A DNA stretch of 64,000 nt from Holophagales bacterium (GTDB lineage: Bacteria; Acidobacteriota; Thermoanaerobaculia; Multivoradales; Multivoraceae), in contig VXZQ01000001.1 of NCBI GenBank assembly GCA_009845425.1, positions 62,001 to 126,000 of the forward strand, in the 5' to 3' direction. The notes beneath the pieces were generated by a model that was not told where the DNA came from, made no database searches, and saw only the letters and a list, made by a program, of their open reading frames with translations. The position numbers were made by a program, and so were the translations under genes. This document shows positions 50,620 through 60,784 of the stretch, piece by piece (within the stretch, counting starts at the first letter, position 1; each line of letters opens with the position of its first letter).

Positions 50620-52323
50620 CTATTCCTCCGCCACGATGTACCGCATCAGCAGCCAGCGATCCGGGTCGATCCGCAGCTCCTGAGCCCGCGCCGGCACGGG
50701 CAGCGACGCCGCCGTTCGTTCGCCCTTGACGTCGACCCGGCCGCGCACGACGCCGCCGTCGCCGAGCACCGCCTCGACGTCGAGCGGCAGCCGGTAGGTC
50801 GTCGGTCCCGTCTGCCGCACCGTCAACTCCACCGCCGACCTCGCCTCATCGAACCGCCAGGCGACCTCGAGCTGCGGCACGCCGGGCCGTCGCAGCCACT
50901 GATCGAAGAACCAGTCGAGCTTCCGGCCCGAAACCTCCTCTATGATCGCCGCGAAATCGGCGGTCGAGGCATTGCCGTCGCGGAAGCGTTCGTAGTACGT
51001 CCGCATCCCCTTCCAGAAGGTGCCGTCGCCCACCTCCCCGCGCAGCATGTGCAGCACCCAGGCCGCCTTCTGGTAGACGTTCGGGCTGAGCAGGCGCCTC
51101 GGATCGGGCACGGTCTCCGGAACGATGACCGAGTCCGGGGCTTCCTCCGCGTAGCTCAGGACCCTCGTCCGGGCCCGGTCCATCTGCTCCAGGAAGCGCT
51201 CGCGGCCGTAGGTCCACTCGAGGTAGCAGGCGGTCAGGTAGGTCGCGAAGCCCTCGCTGAGCCAGACGTGCGGCCAGTCGCTCTCGGTGACCGCGTCGCC
51301 GAACCACTGGTGGGCGACCTCGTGCGCGATCAGGGTCTCAACGCCGCCTTCCCGGTCGACCGCGTCCTCGTCGTAGAACACGTTGCCGGCGTTCTCCAGA
51401 CCGCCCCAGCGGGTCGTCGTCTGCACGTTGGCGAGCTTGGCGTACGGGTAGTCCCCGAGCCGCCGCTCGAAGGTTCCCAGCACCCGCGGTCCCGGGGCGA
51501 AGGCCCGCAGGCCGGCTTCCCGATCCTGCGGGTAGACCCAGGTCTCGACCGGCACGCCGTCGACGAGCGCCTGACGCTGCCGGACGAAGCGCGCGACGCC
51601 GACCGCCATTACCTTGGTTGCGATCGGCGCCCGGCTCCGCCACTCGGTGCGCCGCATGCCGGCTCCCAGATCGATCGCCTCGACGAAGGCGCCGGTGGCG
51701 ACGACCTGGTAGTGCGCCGGCGCCGTGATCACGAAGGCCACGGTCGCCTTGTCCGACGGGTGATCGACGACGGGCAGCCAGTGGTGCGCCCGGTCCGGCC
51801 AATTGTCGGCGAAGAACGTGCGCTCGCCGTGCCGGTTGGTGCCGATCGTGAAGCCGTCGGCCGGCACGCCGCGATAGCTGATCTCGATGCGGCGTCGTTC
51901 ACCGGCCGCCGCCTCGCGGTCCAGGCTCACGACGAGCCGGTCGTCCTGCTGCCGGAACCGGAGAGTGCGGCCGGGCTGCGCCGCTACCGCCGCCGCGCCG
52001 GCAAGCGTCGTCGAGGAGACGACCATGCCTCCCGCCGGCCGGCCCTCGCCCGCCTTGCCGCCGACTTCCAGACCGCTGCTCGGCGCCGGGTCATCAAGAT
52101 CGAACTCGACCTCGGCGACCGGCCGCAGGGTGCGAAAGGCGATCGTGGCGAGGCCCTCGATCTCGTCGCTCTGGTCCGAGAGGTCGAGTTCGAAGCGGTA
52201 GTCGAGTACGTCGATCGCCGCCCCGGCCCGTTGCGCCTGTGCCGGAGCGCCGAGAGCCGTGGCCAGAAGGAGTGGCAACGCCAGACGCACCGCGACGCGC
52301 CCCGGCCGGCTGGCCGGGGTCAC
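50620..52323 (-). CDS. M1-family metallopeptidase (aminopeptidase N-like), secreted
   Basis: 567 residues from GTG 52323, giving a signal peptide (LALPLLLATALGAPAQA). Zinc motif HEVAHQWFGDAVTESDWPHVWLSEGFATYL (HExxH plus Glu 18 residues on) and GGLENAGNVFYDE (GxMEN variant, with Leu for Met) are those of M1. Length is short of the 850 residues of PepN, lacking the C-terminal helical domain. It acts in the periplasm or outside on peptides. Start is 40 bases after the aquaporin stop. Confidence 0.9.
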   Translation of the reverse strand: MTPASRPGRVAVRLALPLLLATALGAPAQAQRAGAAIDVLDYRFELDLSDQSDEIEGLATIAFRTLRPVAEVEFDLDDPAPSSGLEVGGKAGEGRPAGGMVVSSTTLAGAAAVAAQPGRTLRFRQQDDRLVVSLDREAAAGERRRIEISYRGVPADGFTIGTNRHGERTFFADNWPDRAHHWLPVVDHPSDKATVAFVITAPAHYQVVATGAFVEAIDLGAGMRRTEWRSRAPIATKVMAVGVARFVRQRQALVDGVPVETWVYPQDREAGLRAFAPGPRVLGTFERRLGDYPYAKLANVQTTTRWGGLENAGNVFYDEDAVDREGGVETLIAHEVAHQWFGDAVTESDWPHVWLSEGFATYLTACYLEWTYGRERFLEQMDRARTRVLSYAEEAPDSVIVPETVPDPRRLLSPNVYQKAAWVLHMLRGEVGDGTFWKGMRTYYERFRDGNASTADFAAIIEEVSGRKLDWFFDQWLRRPGVPQLEVAWRFDEARSAVELTVRQTGPTTYRLPLDVEAVLGDGGVVRGRVDVKGERTAASLPVPARAQELRIDPDRWLLMRYIVAEE

Positions 52324-52363
52324 GTCCGGTTTCAGACGCCGGTGTGCGCCGGCGTCAGGAGTC

Positions 52364-52975
52364 TCAGTCGTTGAGGAACTTGTAGACGAGCGCCGCCACC
52401 GCGCCGCCGACCAGTGGGCCGACGCCGTAGAGCGCCAGGGTGTTGGCGTCGAAGCCGCCGCCCGTGACCGCCTCCATGACCTGAGGACCGATTCCAACTG
52501 CCGGATTGAACGCACCACCGGAAACACCCGCGCCCGTGTACAGGGCAGCCGAGAGTGTAAAGCCGATGGCCAGACCGCCGACAGGATTGCCGGCCGACCG
52601 GGAGGACATCATGTTCAGCACGACGGTGACGAGCGCGAACGCGAGCAACGCCTCGGCCACCACGCCGTGCATGACCGGATGCTCGGTCGGCATCGGCGCC
52701 GTGCTGCCGCCCACGAGGTAGCTGTGGACGAGCCAACCAAGGCAGGCACCGACGAGTTGGGCCACCATGTACTGGACCATGTCGGCGACACCAAGCTTGC
52801 CCCGCATCCATGCGGCCAGGCTCACTGCCGGGTTGAAGTGGGCGCCGGACAAGTGTCCGCCGCTGTAGACCATCACCGCCAGCATCAGACCGACGGCAAT
52901 GGGGTTGTTCCCGCTGTGGGCCACAGCCATCATCAGGAACAGCGTGCCGATGCACTCCATGAGCAGCTTGCGCAT
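52364..52975 (-). CDS. aqpZ: Aquaporin (MIP family)
   Basis: 203 residues from ATG 52975, with GGGAGG eight or nine bases upstream. Six membrane helices and two half helices carrying NPA: HFNPAVS and AFNPAVG. Selectivity residues cannot be assigned with confidence by eye, so water versus glycerol is open; the short length favours a water channel. Upstream is a divergent alcohol dehydrogenase gene. The C-terminal end is VYKFLND. Confidence 0.93.
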   Translation of the reverse strand: MRKLLMECIGTLFLMMAVAHSGNNPIAVGLMLAVMVYSGGHLSGAHFNPAVSLAAWMRGKLGVADMVQYMVAQLVGACLGWLVHSYLVGGSTAPMPTEHPVMHGVVAEALLAFALVTVVLNMMSSRSAGNPVGGLAIGFTLSAALYTGAGVSGGAFNPAVGIGPQVMEAVTGGGFDANTLALYGVGPLVGGAVAALVYKFLND

Positions 52976-53116
52976 GTGCCTTTCCTCCCTTGGTTCTACT
53001 TCTGCCTCTTCCTCCTTGTTTACGCCCGCCCGGAGACCAGTCGGCGGCGCTTTCCGCACCGATGGTAGCGTCCGGCTATCGCCACCGGACCATTGAACTT
53101 TCCTGATTTTTCCTAA

Positions 53117-54350
<1,234 letters not shown>

Positions 54351-54370
54351 ACCAGGTGGTGCTGGACTAG

Positions 54371-55852
54371 CTACATGTCCATGACCGCGGCGATGTCGCG
54401 GTCCAGCTTCGGCGGTCTGGAGAGCAACGAGATGCCAAAGAAGAGGGTCAGCGAGACCAGGAGGGAAAGCGCCCCGCCGTCGATGCCGAAGGGAACGGGC
54501 ACGGAGAACGCCCGGATCGAGAAGTTGATGACGAGGCTGGAGCCGATGGCCACGCAGGCGGCGGTAGCGGTGGCGCGCTTCCAGTTGAAGCCGATGGCGA
54601 CCGCGGGGACGAGGGCGGCGGCGAAGGTGCCCCAGCCGAAGGCGCCGAGCAGGGCCACAAGGTTCTGCCCGCTGTAGAGGGCGAACAGGGCGGCCGCGAC
54701 CGCGATGATGACGGTCACGATCCGGGCCCACAGCAGCTCGTTCCGAAGCGAACGACCGAGGATGGCGCGCGGGATGTCGTGAATCACGGCGGCGGCGCCG
54801 ATGTTCAGGAAGCCGTCCGCCGTCGACATGATCGCTGCGAACAGGCCGGCGAACACAACGCCGGCGAGCAGCGGATGGGTAAACGCCTGGAGGAACTGCG
54901 GCGCCGCGGCATCGGCGCCGGGAAGTTCCGGATGGCCGCCCTGCAGCACCAGGGCGCGCATGACCAGACCGATGCTGATCCAGAGCAGCGCCGAGACGGC
55001 GTAGGCGACGATCGAGATCGGCAGGATGCTGCGCGCGTCCCGCACCCGGCGGCACATCATCATCTTCGTGATGATGTGAGGCTGCCCGGCAAGCCCCAGC
55101 GCGAAGACGAAGTACCAGGACAGGGAGTTCATCATTCCCGCGGCGCCCCAGGGCCCCATCGACTCCGCGTCGTCGGCCATGATCGTCTCGCTCATGCCGG
55201 CGAAGCCGCCGTCGATGGCCGCGATCGCCGCGAGCAGAACGAGCACCGCCGCGAACATCATGACGAAGCCCTGGATCAGGTCCGTGTAGACCGAGGCGAT
55301 GATGCCGCCGGTGACGCAGTAGAAGACGAGCACCGCGCAGGAAAAGGCGACGCAGGCCTCGATGCTGATCGGCCCCAGGGTGGTCTGGAGGATGTCCTGG
55401 AGGACGGTCGCCATCGCCAGGATCTGGGTTCCCAGGTAGCCCATGACGCCGAGCAGGATGGCCAGGGCGGTCAGCAGGCGGGCCGCGTTGCTCCGGTAGC
55501 GCGCGGCGACCGCGTCGGGCAGCGAGATCGAGTCCCGCAGCTCGGCGAAGAGCCGGAGCCGCTTGCCCAGCAGGTAGAACGCGATGACGTAGCCGATCGA
55601 GGCGCAGACGACCATCCACAGCGAACTCATGCCCATGCGGTAGACGAGGCCTGGACCGCCGACGAAGCCGAAGCCCGACAGCGTGCTCGAGAAGACGGCC
55701 AGGGCGGTGACGATGATCCCCAGATCCCGCCCCGCCATGAAGAAGTCCTGGGTCGACTTCGTGCGCCGCAGAGCCCACAGCCCGACGCCGATGCACACGG
55801 CCAGGTAGATGCCGATGCAGGTCAGGATGACGGTGTTGCCGCCGCCCTCCAT
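54371..55852 (-). CDS. Sodium:solute symporter (SSS family)
   Basis: 493 residues, about 13 membrane helices. Family pattern: GLWALRRTKSTQDFFMAGRDLGIIVTALAVFSSTLSGFGFVGGPGLVYRMG and GYLGTQILAMATVLQ. Overall it resembles the acetate/proline-type SSS group. The start overlaps the preceding small membrane gene as TGATG, so the two are coupled and the small protein is probably a partner subunit. Substrate unknown. Confidence 0.9.
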   Translation of the reverse strand: MEGGGNTVILTCIGIYLAVCIGVGLWALRRTKSTQDFFMAGRDLGIIVTALAVFSSTLSGFGFVGGPGLVYRMGMSSLWMVVCASIGYVIAFYLLGKRLRLFAELRDSISLPDAVAARYRSNAARLLTALAILLGVMGYLGTQILAMATVLQDILQTTLGPISIEACVAFSCAVLVFYCVTGGIIASVYTDLIQGFVMMFAAVLVLLAAIAAIDGGFAGMSETIMADDAESMGPWGAAGMMNSLSWYFVFALGLAGQPHIITKMMMCRRVRDARSILPISIVAYAVSALLWISIGLVMRALVLQGGHPELPGADAAAPQFLQAFTHPLLAGVVFAGLFAAIMSTADGFLNIGAAAVIHDIPRAILGRSLRNELLWARIVTVIIAVAAALFALYSGQNLVALLGAFGWGTFAAALVPAVAIGFNWKRATATAACVAIGSSLVINFSIRAFSVPVPFGIDGGALSLLVSLTLFFGISLLSRPPKLDRDIAAVMDM

Positions 55853-56403
55853 CAGCCCTCTCCGCCTGTATCGTCACGGCCGCGCTCGCGCTTCGACTCC
55901 GCCGCCAGCCGCTCGAACTCCGCGACCTCGTCCTCGCTGATCACCCAGCGGTCGAAGTTCCACATGTAGAACAGGGCGAAGAGAAGCGGAACCGGCCAGA
56001 CGCCGTAGAGCATCCAGGCGGAAGGCCGCGGGAAGGAGCCGAACAACCCCCGATCGGCGCCAGGCTCGATGTAGCCGCGGTAGCTCAGGACGAGCAGCGT
56101 GAAGACCAGGGCGTAGAGCCCCAGGCCCAGCCAGAGGGCGCGGCCGCTACCTGCCGGCAACCTGCCACGGCGCCGGAGCCCCAGCGCCATCACCGCCAGG
56201 AAGAGGACGATGGACAGGAGGCCGTACAGAAAGCCCCACGGCAGGACGGCATCGTGGCGCCCGGTGCTCCCGCCCTGCCGCATCGTCTCGTGGACGGGGT
56301 GATCCACGCCGAGGCTGTCGGGCCGCTCGTCGAGCGTCCAGAGAACGAGCACCACGGCGCAGAGCGCGACCAGGATCGCGAAGATGGCTACCGGGATCCG
56401 CAT
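55852..56403 (-). CDS. Small membrane protein paired with the sodium:solute symporter
   Basis: 183 residues from ATG 56403 (a TTG two codons earlier is possible). Four hydrophobic segments: VAIFAILVALCAVVLVLWTL, GFLYGLLSIVLFLAVMALGL, ALWLGLGLYALVFTLLVL, and VWPVPLLFALFYMW, followed by a charged tail (SEDEVAEFERLAAESKRERG). It is coupled by TGATG to the symporter. This layout matches the small subunits that accompany some SSS transporters, but no named family is recognised. Starts 42 bases after infC. Confidence 0.7.
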   Translation of the reverse strand: MRIPVAIFAILVALCAVVLVLWTLDERPDSLGVDHPVHETMRQGGSTGRHDAVLPWGFLYGLLSIVLFLAVMALGLRRRGRLPAGSGRALWLGLGLYALVFTLLVLSYRGYIEPGADRGLFGSFPRPSAWMLYGVWPVPLLFALFYMWNFDRWVISEDEVAEFERLAAESKRERGRDDTGGEG

Positions 56404-56444
56404 GGTCAAGCCCGCCGCTCATGCGGCGGCCCCTGGGTTCGGCG

Positions 56445-56972
56445 TCAGTCTCCCTGCGCGATCGGGTTCAGGACCATCGTCATCTGACGGCCCTCGAGGC
56501 CGGACCGGGTCTCCACCTCGCCCACTCCCTCGATCGCGTCGCTCACCTTGTCCAGGATGGCGATGCCGAGTTCGGGCCTGCGGAGCTGCCGGTAGCGGAA
56601 GAAGATCGTCACCTTGACCTTCTTGCCCTCGCGGAGGAAACGGAGCGCCCGGTCGGTCTTGATCTGGTAGTCGTGCGGGTCGATCGTCGGCCGGTACTTG
56701 ACCTCCTTCAAATCGATCGTCGCCGCCTTCTTCCGGGACTCCCGTTTCTTCTTCTCGCGCTCGAACTTGACCTTGCCCCAGTCCATGACCCGGACCACGG
56801 GCGGGTCCGCGTTGGGACCCACCTCGACGAGATCGAGTCGGGCGTCCTGGGCGCGCGTCTTTGCGTCTTCCAGGGGAACGACGCCTACCTGGGTGCCGTT
56901 CTGATCGATGAGCCGTACCGGACTCTTCCGGATCCGGTGATTGATGCGCGGCTCGTTTGATGGGGGTGCGAT
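56445..56972 (-). CDS. infC: Translation initiation factor IF-3, starting at ATC
   Basis: 175 residues from ATC at 56972-56970. Reading the frame upstream gives EPRINHRIRKSPVRLIDQNG, the standard IF-3 N-terminus, and there is no ATG, GTG or TTG between it and an in-frame TAA about 60 bases upstream. AGGAGG (56985-56980) sits seven bases before the ATC. IF-3 genes are known to use rare starts (AUU, AUC, AUA), which makes them self-regulated, so this fits. The first GTG in frame (56822) would lose the N-terminal domain. Unusually, rpmI and rplT do not follow; the next gene is the symporter partner. Confidence 0.92.
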   Translation of the reverse strand: MAPPSNEPRINHRIRKSPVRLIDQNGTQVGVVPLEDAKTRAQDARLDLVEVGPNADPPVVRVMDWGKVKFEREKKKRESRKKAATIDLKEVKYRPTIDPHDYQIKTDRALRFLREGKKVKVTIFFRYRQLRRPELGIAILDKVSDAIEGVGEVETRSGLEGRQMTMVLNPIAQGD

Positions 56973-56979
56973 CTCGAGG

Positions 56980-56985
56980 CCTCCT
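56980..56985 (-). promoter_or_regulatory. Shine-Dalgarno AGGAGG that fixes the ATC start of infC
   Basis: A perfect AGGAGG on the minus strand, seven bases before ATC (56972). It is the only good site near the conserved N-terminus, and decides the start over any downstream GTG. Confidence 0.85.
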
Positions 56986-57133
56986 GTGCTGCCGACTACT
57001 GGCGCGGGCCGGAATGGAGGGCTACCTTAGCCGCTTCCCGCCCGCGAGTGTGCGCAGATCCAGTCTGTTGAACCGACGCGGCCGCGGCCGCAGGGCGGCC
57101 CTCGCGACCCGCCCTCACGAACGGTAACTCACG

Positions 57134-58042
57134 TCAACCGGCCACAGCCCGCGTCGCCGGGGTGCTCGCAGCCCGTCGGACCCGCTTCTTCTTCGTCGCC
57201 TTGCGCTGTGCCGCCGCCTTCTTGGCAGGCTTGGACCCGGCGGGTGCCCCGTCCGCCTCCGCCTCGCCGTTCTTCGACAGGCTCGCCTTCAGCGCCTCCA
57301 TCAGGTCGATGATCTGCGCCTGGGGCGCCTCCGTCTCGTCGTCCGCCAGCTCGCGACCGTCGATCTTGCTCTGGATCGCGTCCCAGAGCCGCTTGCGCAC
57401 CTCGTCCGTGTACTGGTCCGGCTTGAAGTCGTCCGAAGCGATCTGCTCGATCAACTGCACGGCGAGTTCGAGCTCGCCCGGCTTGAGCTCCGTCTCCTCG
57501 CCCAGCGGGACCTCGTCGAAGGACTTCAGTTCGTCCTCGTACTTCAGTTGCTGCATCAGCAGGCCCGAAGCGAAGGGGCGCAGCATGACCAGGTACTGCT
57601 TGCCCCGCGCGGCGTGCTTGGCCAGCGCCGAGCGGCCGGTCTTGCGCATCGCCTCGCTGAGGAGCCGGTAGGCCCGCTCGCCGCCCTTCTCCGGGCCGAG
57701 GTAGTACGACTTCTCGAAGTAGATCGGCTCGACCTCGGCGAGCGGCACGAACTCCGTGATCTCGATCGCCGGCGACGCCTTCTCCTGGAGTTCCTTGATC
57801 TCCTCGTCGCTGAAGGTGACGTACTGGCCCTTGCCGAACTCGTAGCCCTTGATCGTCTCCTTCCGCTCGACGACCACGCCGGTGCGGGGGTTGACCAATT
57901 GCTGCTTGACCCGGGTGTTGTCGCTCGGATCGAGCATGTTGAAGCGGACCCCGCCGGAGGTTTCCGAGGTCGAGTAGAGCCGGACCGGGATGGAAACCAG
58001 GCCAAAGGAAACCGTGCCGGTGCCGACGGAACGAGCGGGCAT
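57134..58042 (-). CDS. ku: Ku protein (non-homologous end joining)
   Basis: 302 residues. Homodimeric ring protein that binds DNA ends and recruits LigD. Opens SVGTGTVSFGLVSIPVRLYS; Ku core patterns KGYEFGKGQYVTFSDEEI, YYLGPEKGGERAYRLLSEAM and GKQYLVMLRPF are clear. The last 45 residues are Lys/Ala-rich (KPAKKAAAQRKATKKKRVRR), a tail commonly used for DNA contacts. It is divergent from ligD with 158 bases between, containing a repeated hairpin element. Confidence 0.95.
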   Translation of the reverse strand: MPARSVGTGTVSFGLVSIPVRLYSTSETSGGVRFNMLDPSDNTRVKQQLVNPRTGVVVERKETIKGYEFGKGQYVTFSDEEIKELQEKASPAIEITEFVPLAEVEPIYFEKSYYLGPEKGGERAYRLLSEAMRKTGRSALAKHAARGKQYLVMLRPFASGLLMQQLKYEDELKSFDEVPLGEETELKPGELELAVQLIEQIASDDFKPDQYTDEVRKRLWDAIQSKIDGRELADDETEAPQAQIIDLMEALKASLSKNGEAEADGAPAGSKPAKKAAAQRKATKKKRVRRAASTPATRAVAG

Positions 58043-58101
58043 AGACGGCGGATTCTAGCACCGGAAGCGGTTCCGCGGGGCACTGAGCCGGGCAAAGCGG
58101 A

Positions 58102-58170
58102 GCCGGCCTGGCGGCCGGCGCGTTTCGAAGCCGCCTGCGGCGGCAGCGGGTCAGAAGACCCGCGCACCCA
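58102..58170. repeat. Three-hairpin repeat element in the ku-ligD gap
   Basis: GCCGGCC/GGCCGGC (58102-58108 with 58113-58119), GCCGCC/GGCGGC (58130-58135 with 58139-58144), and GCGGGTC/GACCCGC (58146-58152 with 58157-58163), then GCGCACCCA ending at 58169. Bases 58146-58168 are identical to 54302-54324. It is close upstream of ligD, inside the likely shared promoter region. Confidence 0.72.
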
Positions 58171-58200
58171 GTTGTCGGCTTCTGGGAGAATGCACGCCTG

Positions 58201-60780
58201 ATGCCGCACGGCAATCTGGACGCCTACCGCCGCAAGCGCTCGAGCGAGGCGACGCCCGAGCCGATGGGTTCCCGAACCACGGCCGTCGGCGGGCGCTTCG
58301 TGGTCCAGAAGCACGCCGCCCGGCGGGTCCACTTCGACCTGCGCCTGGAACTCGAGGGCACGCTCAAGTCCTGGGCGGTGCCGCGCGGCCCCAGCCTCGA
58401 TCCCGACGTCAAGCGGCTCGCGGTCGCCACCGAGGACCACCCGCTGGAGTACGCCGACTTCGAGGGGTCCATCCCCGCCGGCAACTACGGCGCCGGCGCG
58501 ATGATCGTGTGGGACAGCGGCCGCTGGCTCCCGCTCGAGGACCCGGTTGCCGGGATGGAGAGCGGCAAGCTCCTGTTCGAACTCCACGGCTACAAGCTGC
58601 GCGGCGTCTGGACCCTGTTCCGCACCGGCGGCCGGCGCCGTTCCTCTGACGGCAGCCAGTGGCTGCTGATGAAGAAACCCGACGCGGCCGCACGCCCTCT
58701 GGAAGAAGGCCGCGACGGCGAGGACGAGCTGCCGCCCGAGTCCGTGCTGTCGGGCCTGACCGTCGAGGAGCTCCGGGACGGCTGCGACCGGATCGAAGAG
58801 GTGCGCGCAGGGATCGAAGCGTCGGATGCGCCGCGCCGGTCGGTGGACCCGCGGTCGCTGCCACTGATGCTCGCGACCGCCTCCGACCGGCCCTTCTCGC
58901 GCGCCGGCTGGATCTACGAACTGAAGTACGACGGCTACCGTCTGCTCGCCGCCAAGGAAGGCGGCAGCGTCTTCCTCCGCTACCGGCGCGGCGGCGACGT
59001 CACCGCGCTCTACCCGGAATTGGCCCGCGCCTTGCGCCGGCTGCCGGTGGAATCGATCGTGCTCGACGGCGAGGTCACCGTGCTCGACGGCGGCGGCCGG
59101 CCCAGCTTCGCCAAGCTGCAGACACGGGCCCTGCTCAGCCGTCCCGTCGACATCGAACAGGCCTCGGTACGCCGGCCAGCGACGCTGTTCGCCTTCGACC
59201 TGGTCTCGTTCGAGGGCCACGACCTGCGGCCGCTGCCCCTGCTCGAGCGCAAGGGATGGCTGGCCCAGGTTCTGCCCCCAGCCGGGCCGCTCCGCTACTC
59301 GGACCACATCGAGGAACGGGGCGAGGAGTTCTTCGAGCAGGCAGTTGCGATGGGACTCGAGGGGACCATGGCGAAGGACGGTGCGTCGCGGTACACGGGC
59401 CGCCGGTCGTCCTCCTGGGTCAAGCTGCGCGCCGAACGGACGGGGGACTTCGCCATCGTCGGCATGTCGTCGCCCAAGGGCAGCCGGGTGGGCCTGGGCT
59501 CGCTCCACCTCGCAGTATGGGAAGCGGCAGTCGGCGGGCTGGTCTACGCCGGACGCGTCGGCACGGGATTCGACGACGCCACCCTGGCGGAGCTGGCGGA
59601 GCGTCTGTCGGCGAGGCGGCGTGAGGATCCTCCATGCTGGGCGCCCGCGCCTGAGAGCCCCGCCGTGGAGACGGCGCTCACCGACGCCCACCTCCTCGAC
59701 GGCCGCGTCGCCGACCAGACCTGGGTCGAGCCGAACGACGAGCTGGTCTGCGAGGTCCGCTTCAAGGAGTGGACTCCCCACGGCCTGCTCCGGCATCCCG
59801 TCTTCCTGCGCCTGCGGGACGACAAGCCGTTGGAGGACTGCGTCCGCCGTGACGAACCCCGCGGCCGCGAAGCCACCCTCCCGGCGCCGCCGGAGCGGCG
59901 CGTCGAGATCACGAACAAATCCAAGGTGTTCTGGCCGGACGAGGGTTACACCAAGGGCGATCTGATCGACTTCTACGCCACCGTTTCAGAGGCGATGCAG
60001 CCCTACCTCACCGACCGCCCGCTGGTGATGACCCGCTACCCCGACGGGATCGAGGGCAAGTCCTTCTTCCAGAAGAACGCGCCCGACTTCGCGCCGGACT
60101 GGCTGCACACGGTCAGGCTGACCAGCCCGCGGACCGGCAAGGATGTCGAGTACTTCGTCTGCCAGAACCGGGAGAGCCTGGTCTACGTGGCCAACCTGGC
60201 CGCGATTGTCCTCCACGTCTGGTCAAGCCGGCTGCACCAACTCGGCCAGCCGGACTGGTGCATCCTCGACCTCGACCCGAAGGACGCCCCCTTCGAGGAC
60301 GTGATCGAGATCGCCCTCGCCATCCGGCGTCTGTGCCGGCAAATCGAGCTGCCCGGTTTCGTCAAGACCAGCGGCTCGAGCGGCCTGCACGTGCTGCTGC
60401 CGCTAGGCGGCGCCTGCACTTACGAGCAGTCGCGCAGCCTCGGTCAACTGATCGCCCAGATCATCTGCCGGCAACTGCCCGAGATCGCCACCGTCACCCG
60501 CAATCCCGAACGCCGCGGCGGCAAGGTCTACATCGACTTCGTCCAGAACGGCCGCGGCCGGCTGCTCGTCGCCCCCTTCAGCGTCCGACCGCTGCCCGCG
60601 GCTCCGGTCTCGACGCCGCTGCGCTGGTCCGAGGTCAAGCCCGGCCTCGACCTGCGCGACCACAACATCCGCACCGTGCCGGAGCGGCTGAAGAAGCTGA
60701 AGACCGACCCGCTTCGCGGCGTGCTGACGGAGCAGCCGGACCTGCTGGCGGCGCTGCGCCGGCTGAGCGAACTCGTGTAG
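58201..60780 (+). CDS. ligD: Multifunctional DNA ligase D
   Basis: 859 residues with three domains in the order phosphoesterase, ligase, polymerase. PE (about residues 25-165): FVVQKHAARRVHFDLRLELEG and ATEDHPLEYADFEG with the catalytic His/Asp set. Ligase (about 205-525): ELKYDGYRLLA with the AMP-accepting Lys at about 242, and IVLDGEV. Polymerase (about 568-859): FWPDEGYTKGDL, RYPDGIEGKSFFQKN and CILDLDPKDAPFEDV with the metal-binding Asp pair. With Ku it forms the complete bacterial NHEJ pair. Domain order PE-LIG-POL is the Pseudomonas type. Confidence 0.96.
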   Translation: MPHGNLDAYRRKRSSEATPEPMGSRTTAVGGRFVVQKHAARRVHFDLRLELEGTLKSWAVPRGPSLDPDVKRLAVATEDHPLEYADFEGSIPAGNYGAGAMIVWDSGRWLPLEDPVAGMESGKLLFELHGYKLRGVWTLFRTGGRRRSSDGSQWLLMKKPDAAARPLEEGRDGEDELPPESVLSGLTVEELRDGCDRIEEVRAGIEASDAPRRSVDPRSLPLMLATASDRPFSRAGWIYELKYDGYRLLAAKEGGSVFLRYRRGGDVTALYPELARALRRLPVESIVLDGEVTVLDGGGRPSFAKLQTRALLSRPVDIEQASVRRPATLFAFDLVSFEGHDLRPLPLLERKGWLAQVLPPAGPLRYSDHIEERGEEFFEQAVAMGLEGTMAKDGASRYTGRRSSSWVKLRAERTGDFAIVGMSSPKGSRVGLGSLHLAVWEAAVGGLVYAGRVGTGFDDATLAELAERLSARRREDPPCWAPAPESPAVETALTDAHLLDGRVADQTWVEPNDELVCEVRFKEWTPHGLLRHPVFLRLRDDKPLEDCVRRDEPRGREATLPAPPERRVEITNKSKVFWPDEGYTKGDLIDFYATVSEAMQPYLTDRPLVMTRYPDGIEGKSFFQKNAPDFAPDWLHTVRLTSPRTGKDVEYFVCQNRESLVYVANLAAIVLHVWSSRLHQLGQPDWCILDLDPKDAPFEDVIEIALAIRRLCRQIELPGFVKTSGSSGLHVLLPLGGACTYEQSRSLGQLIAQIICRQLPEIATVTRNPERRGGKVYIDFVQNGRGRLLVAPFSVRPLPAAPVSTPLRWSEVKPGLDLRDHNIRTVPERLKKLKTDPLRGVLTEQPDLLAALRRLSELV

Positions 60781-60784
60781 AACG

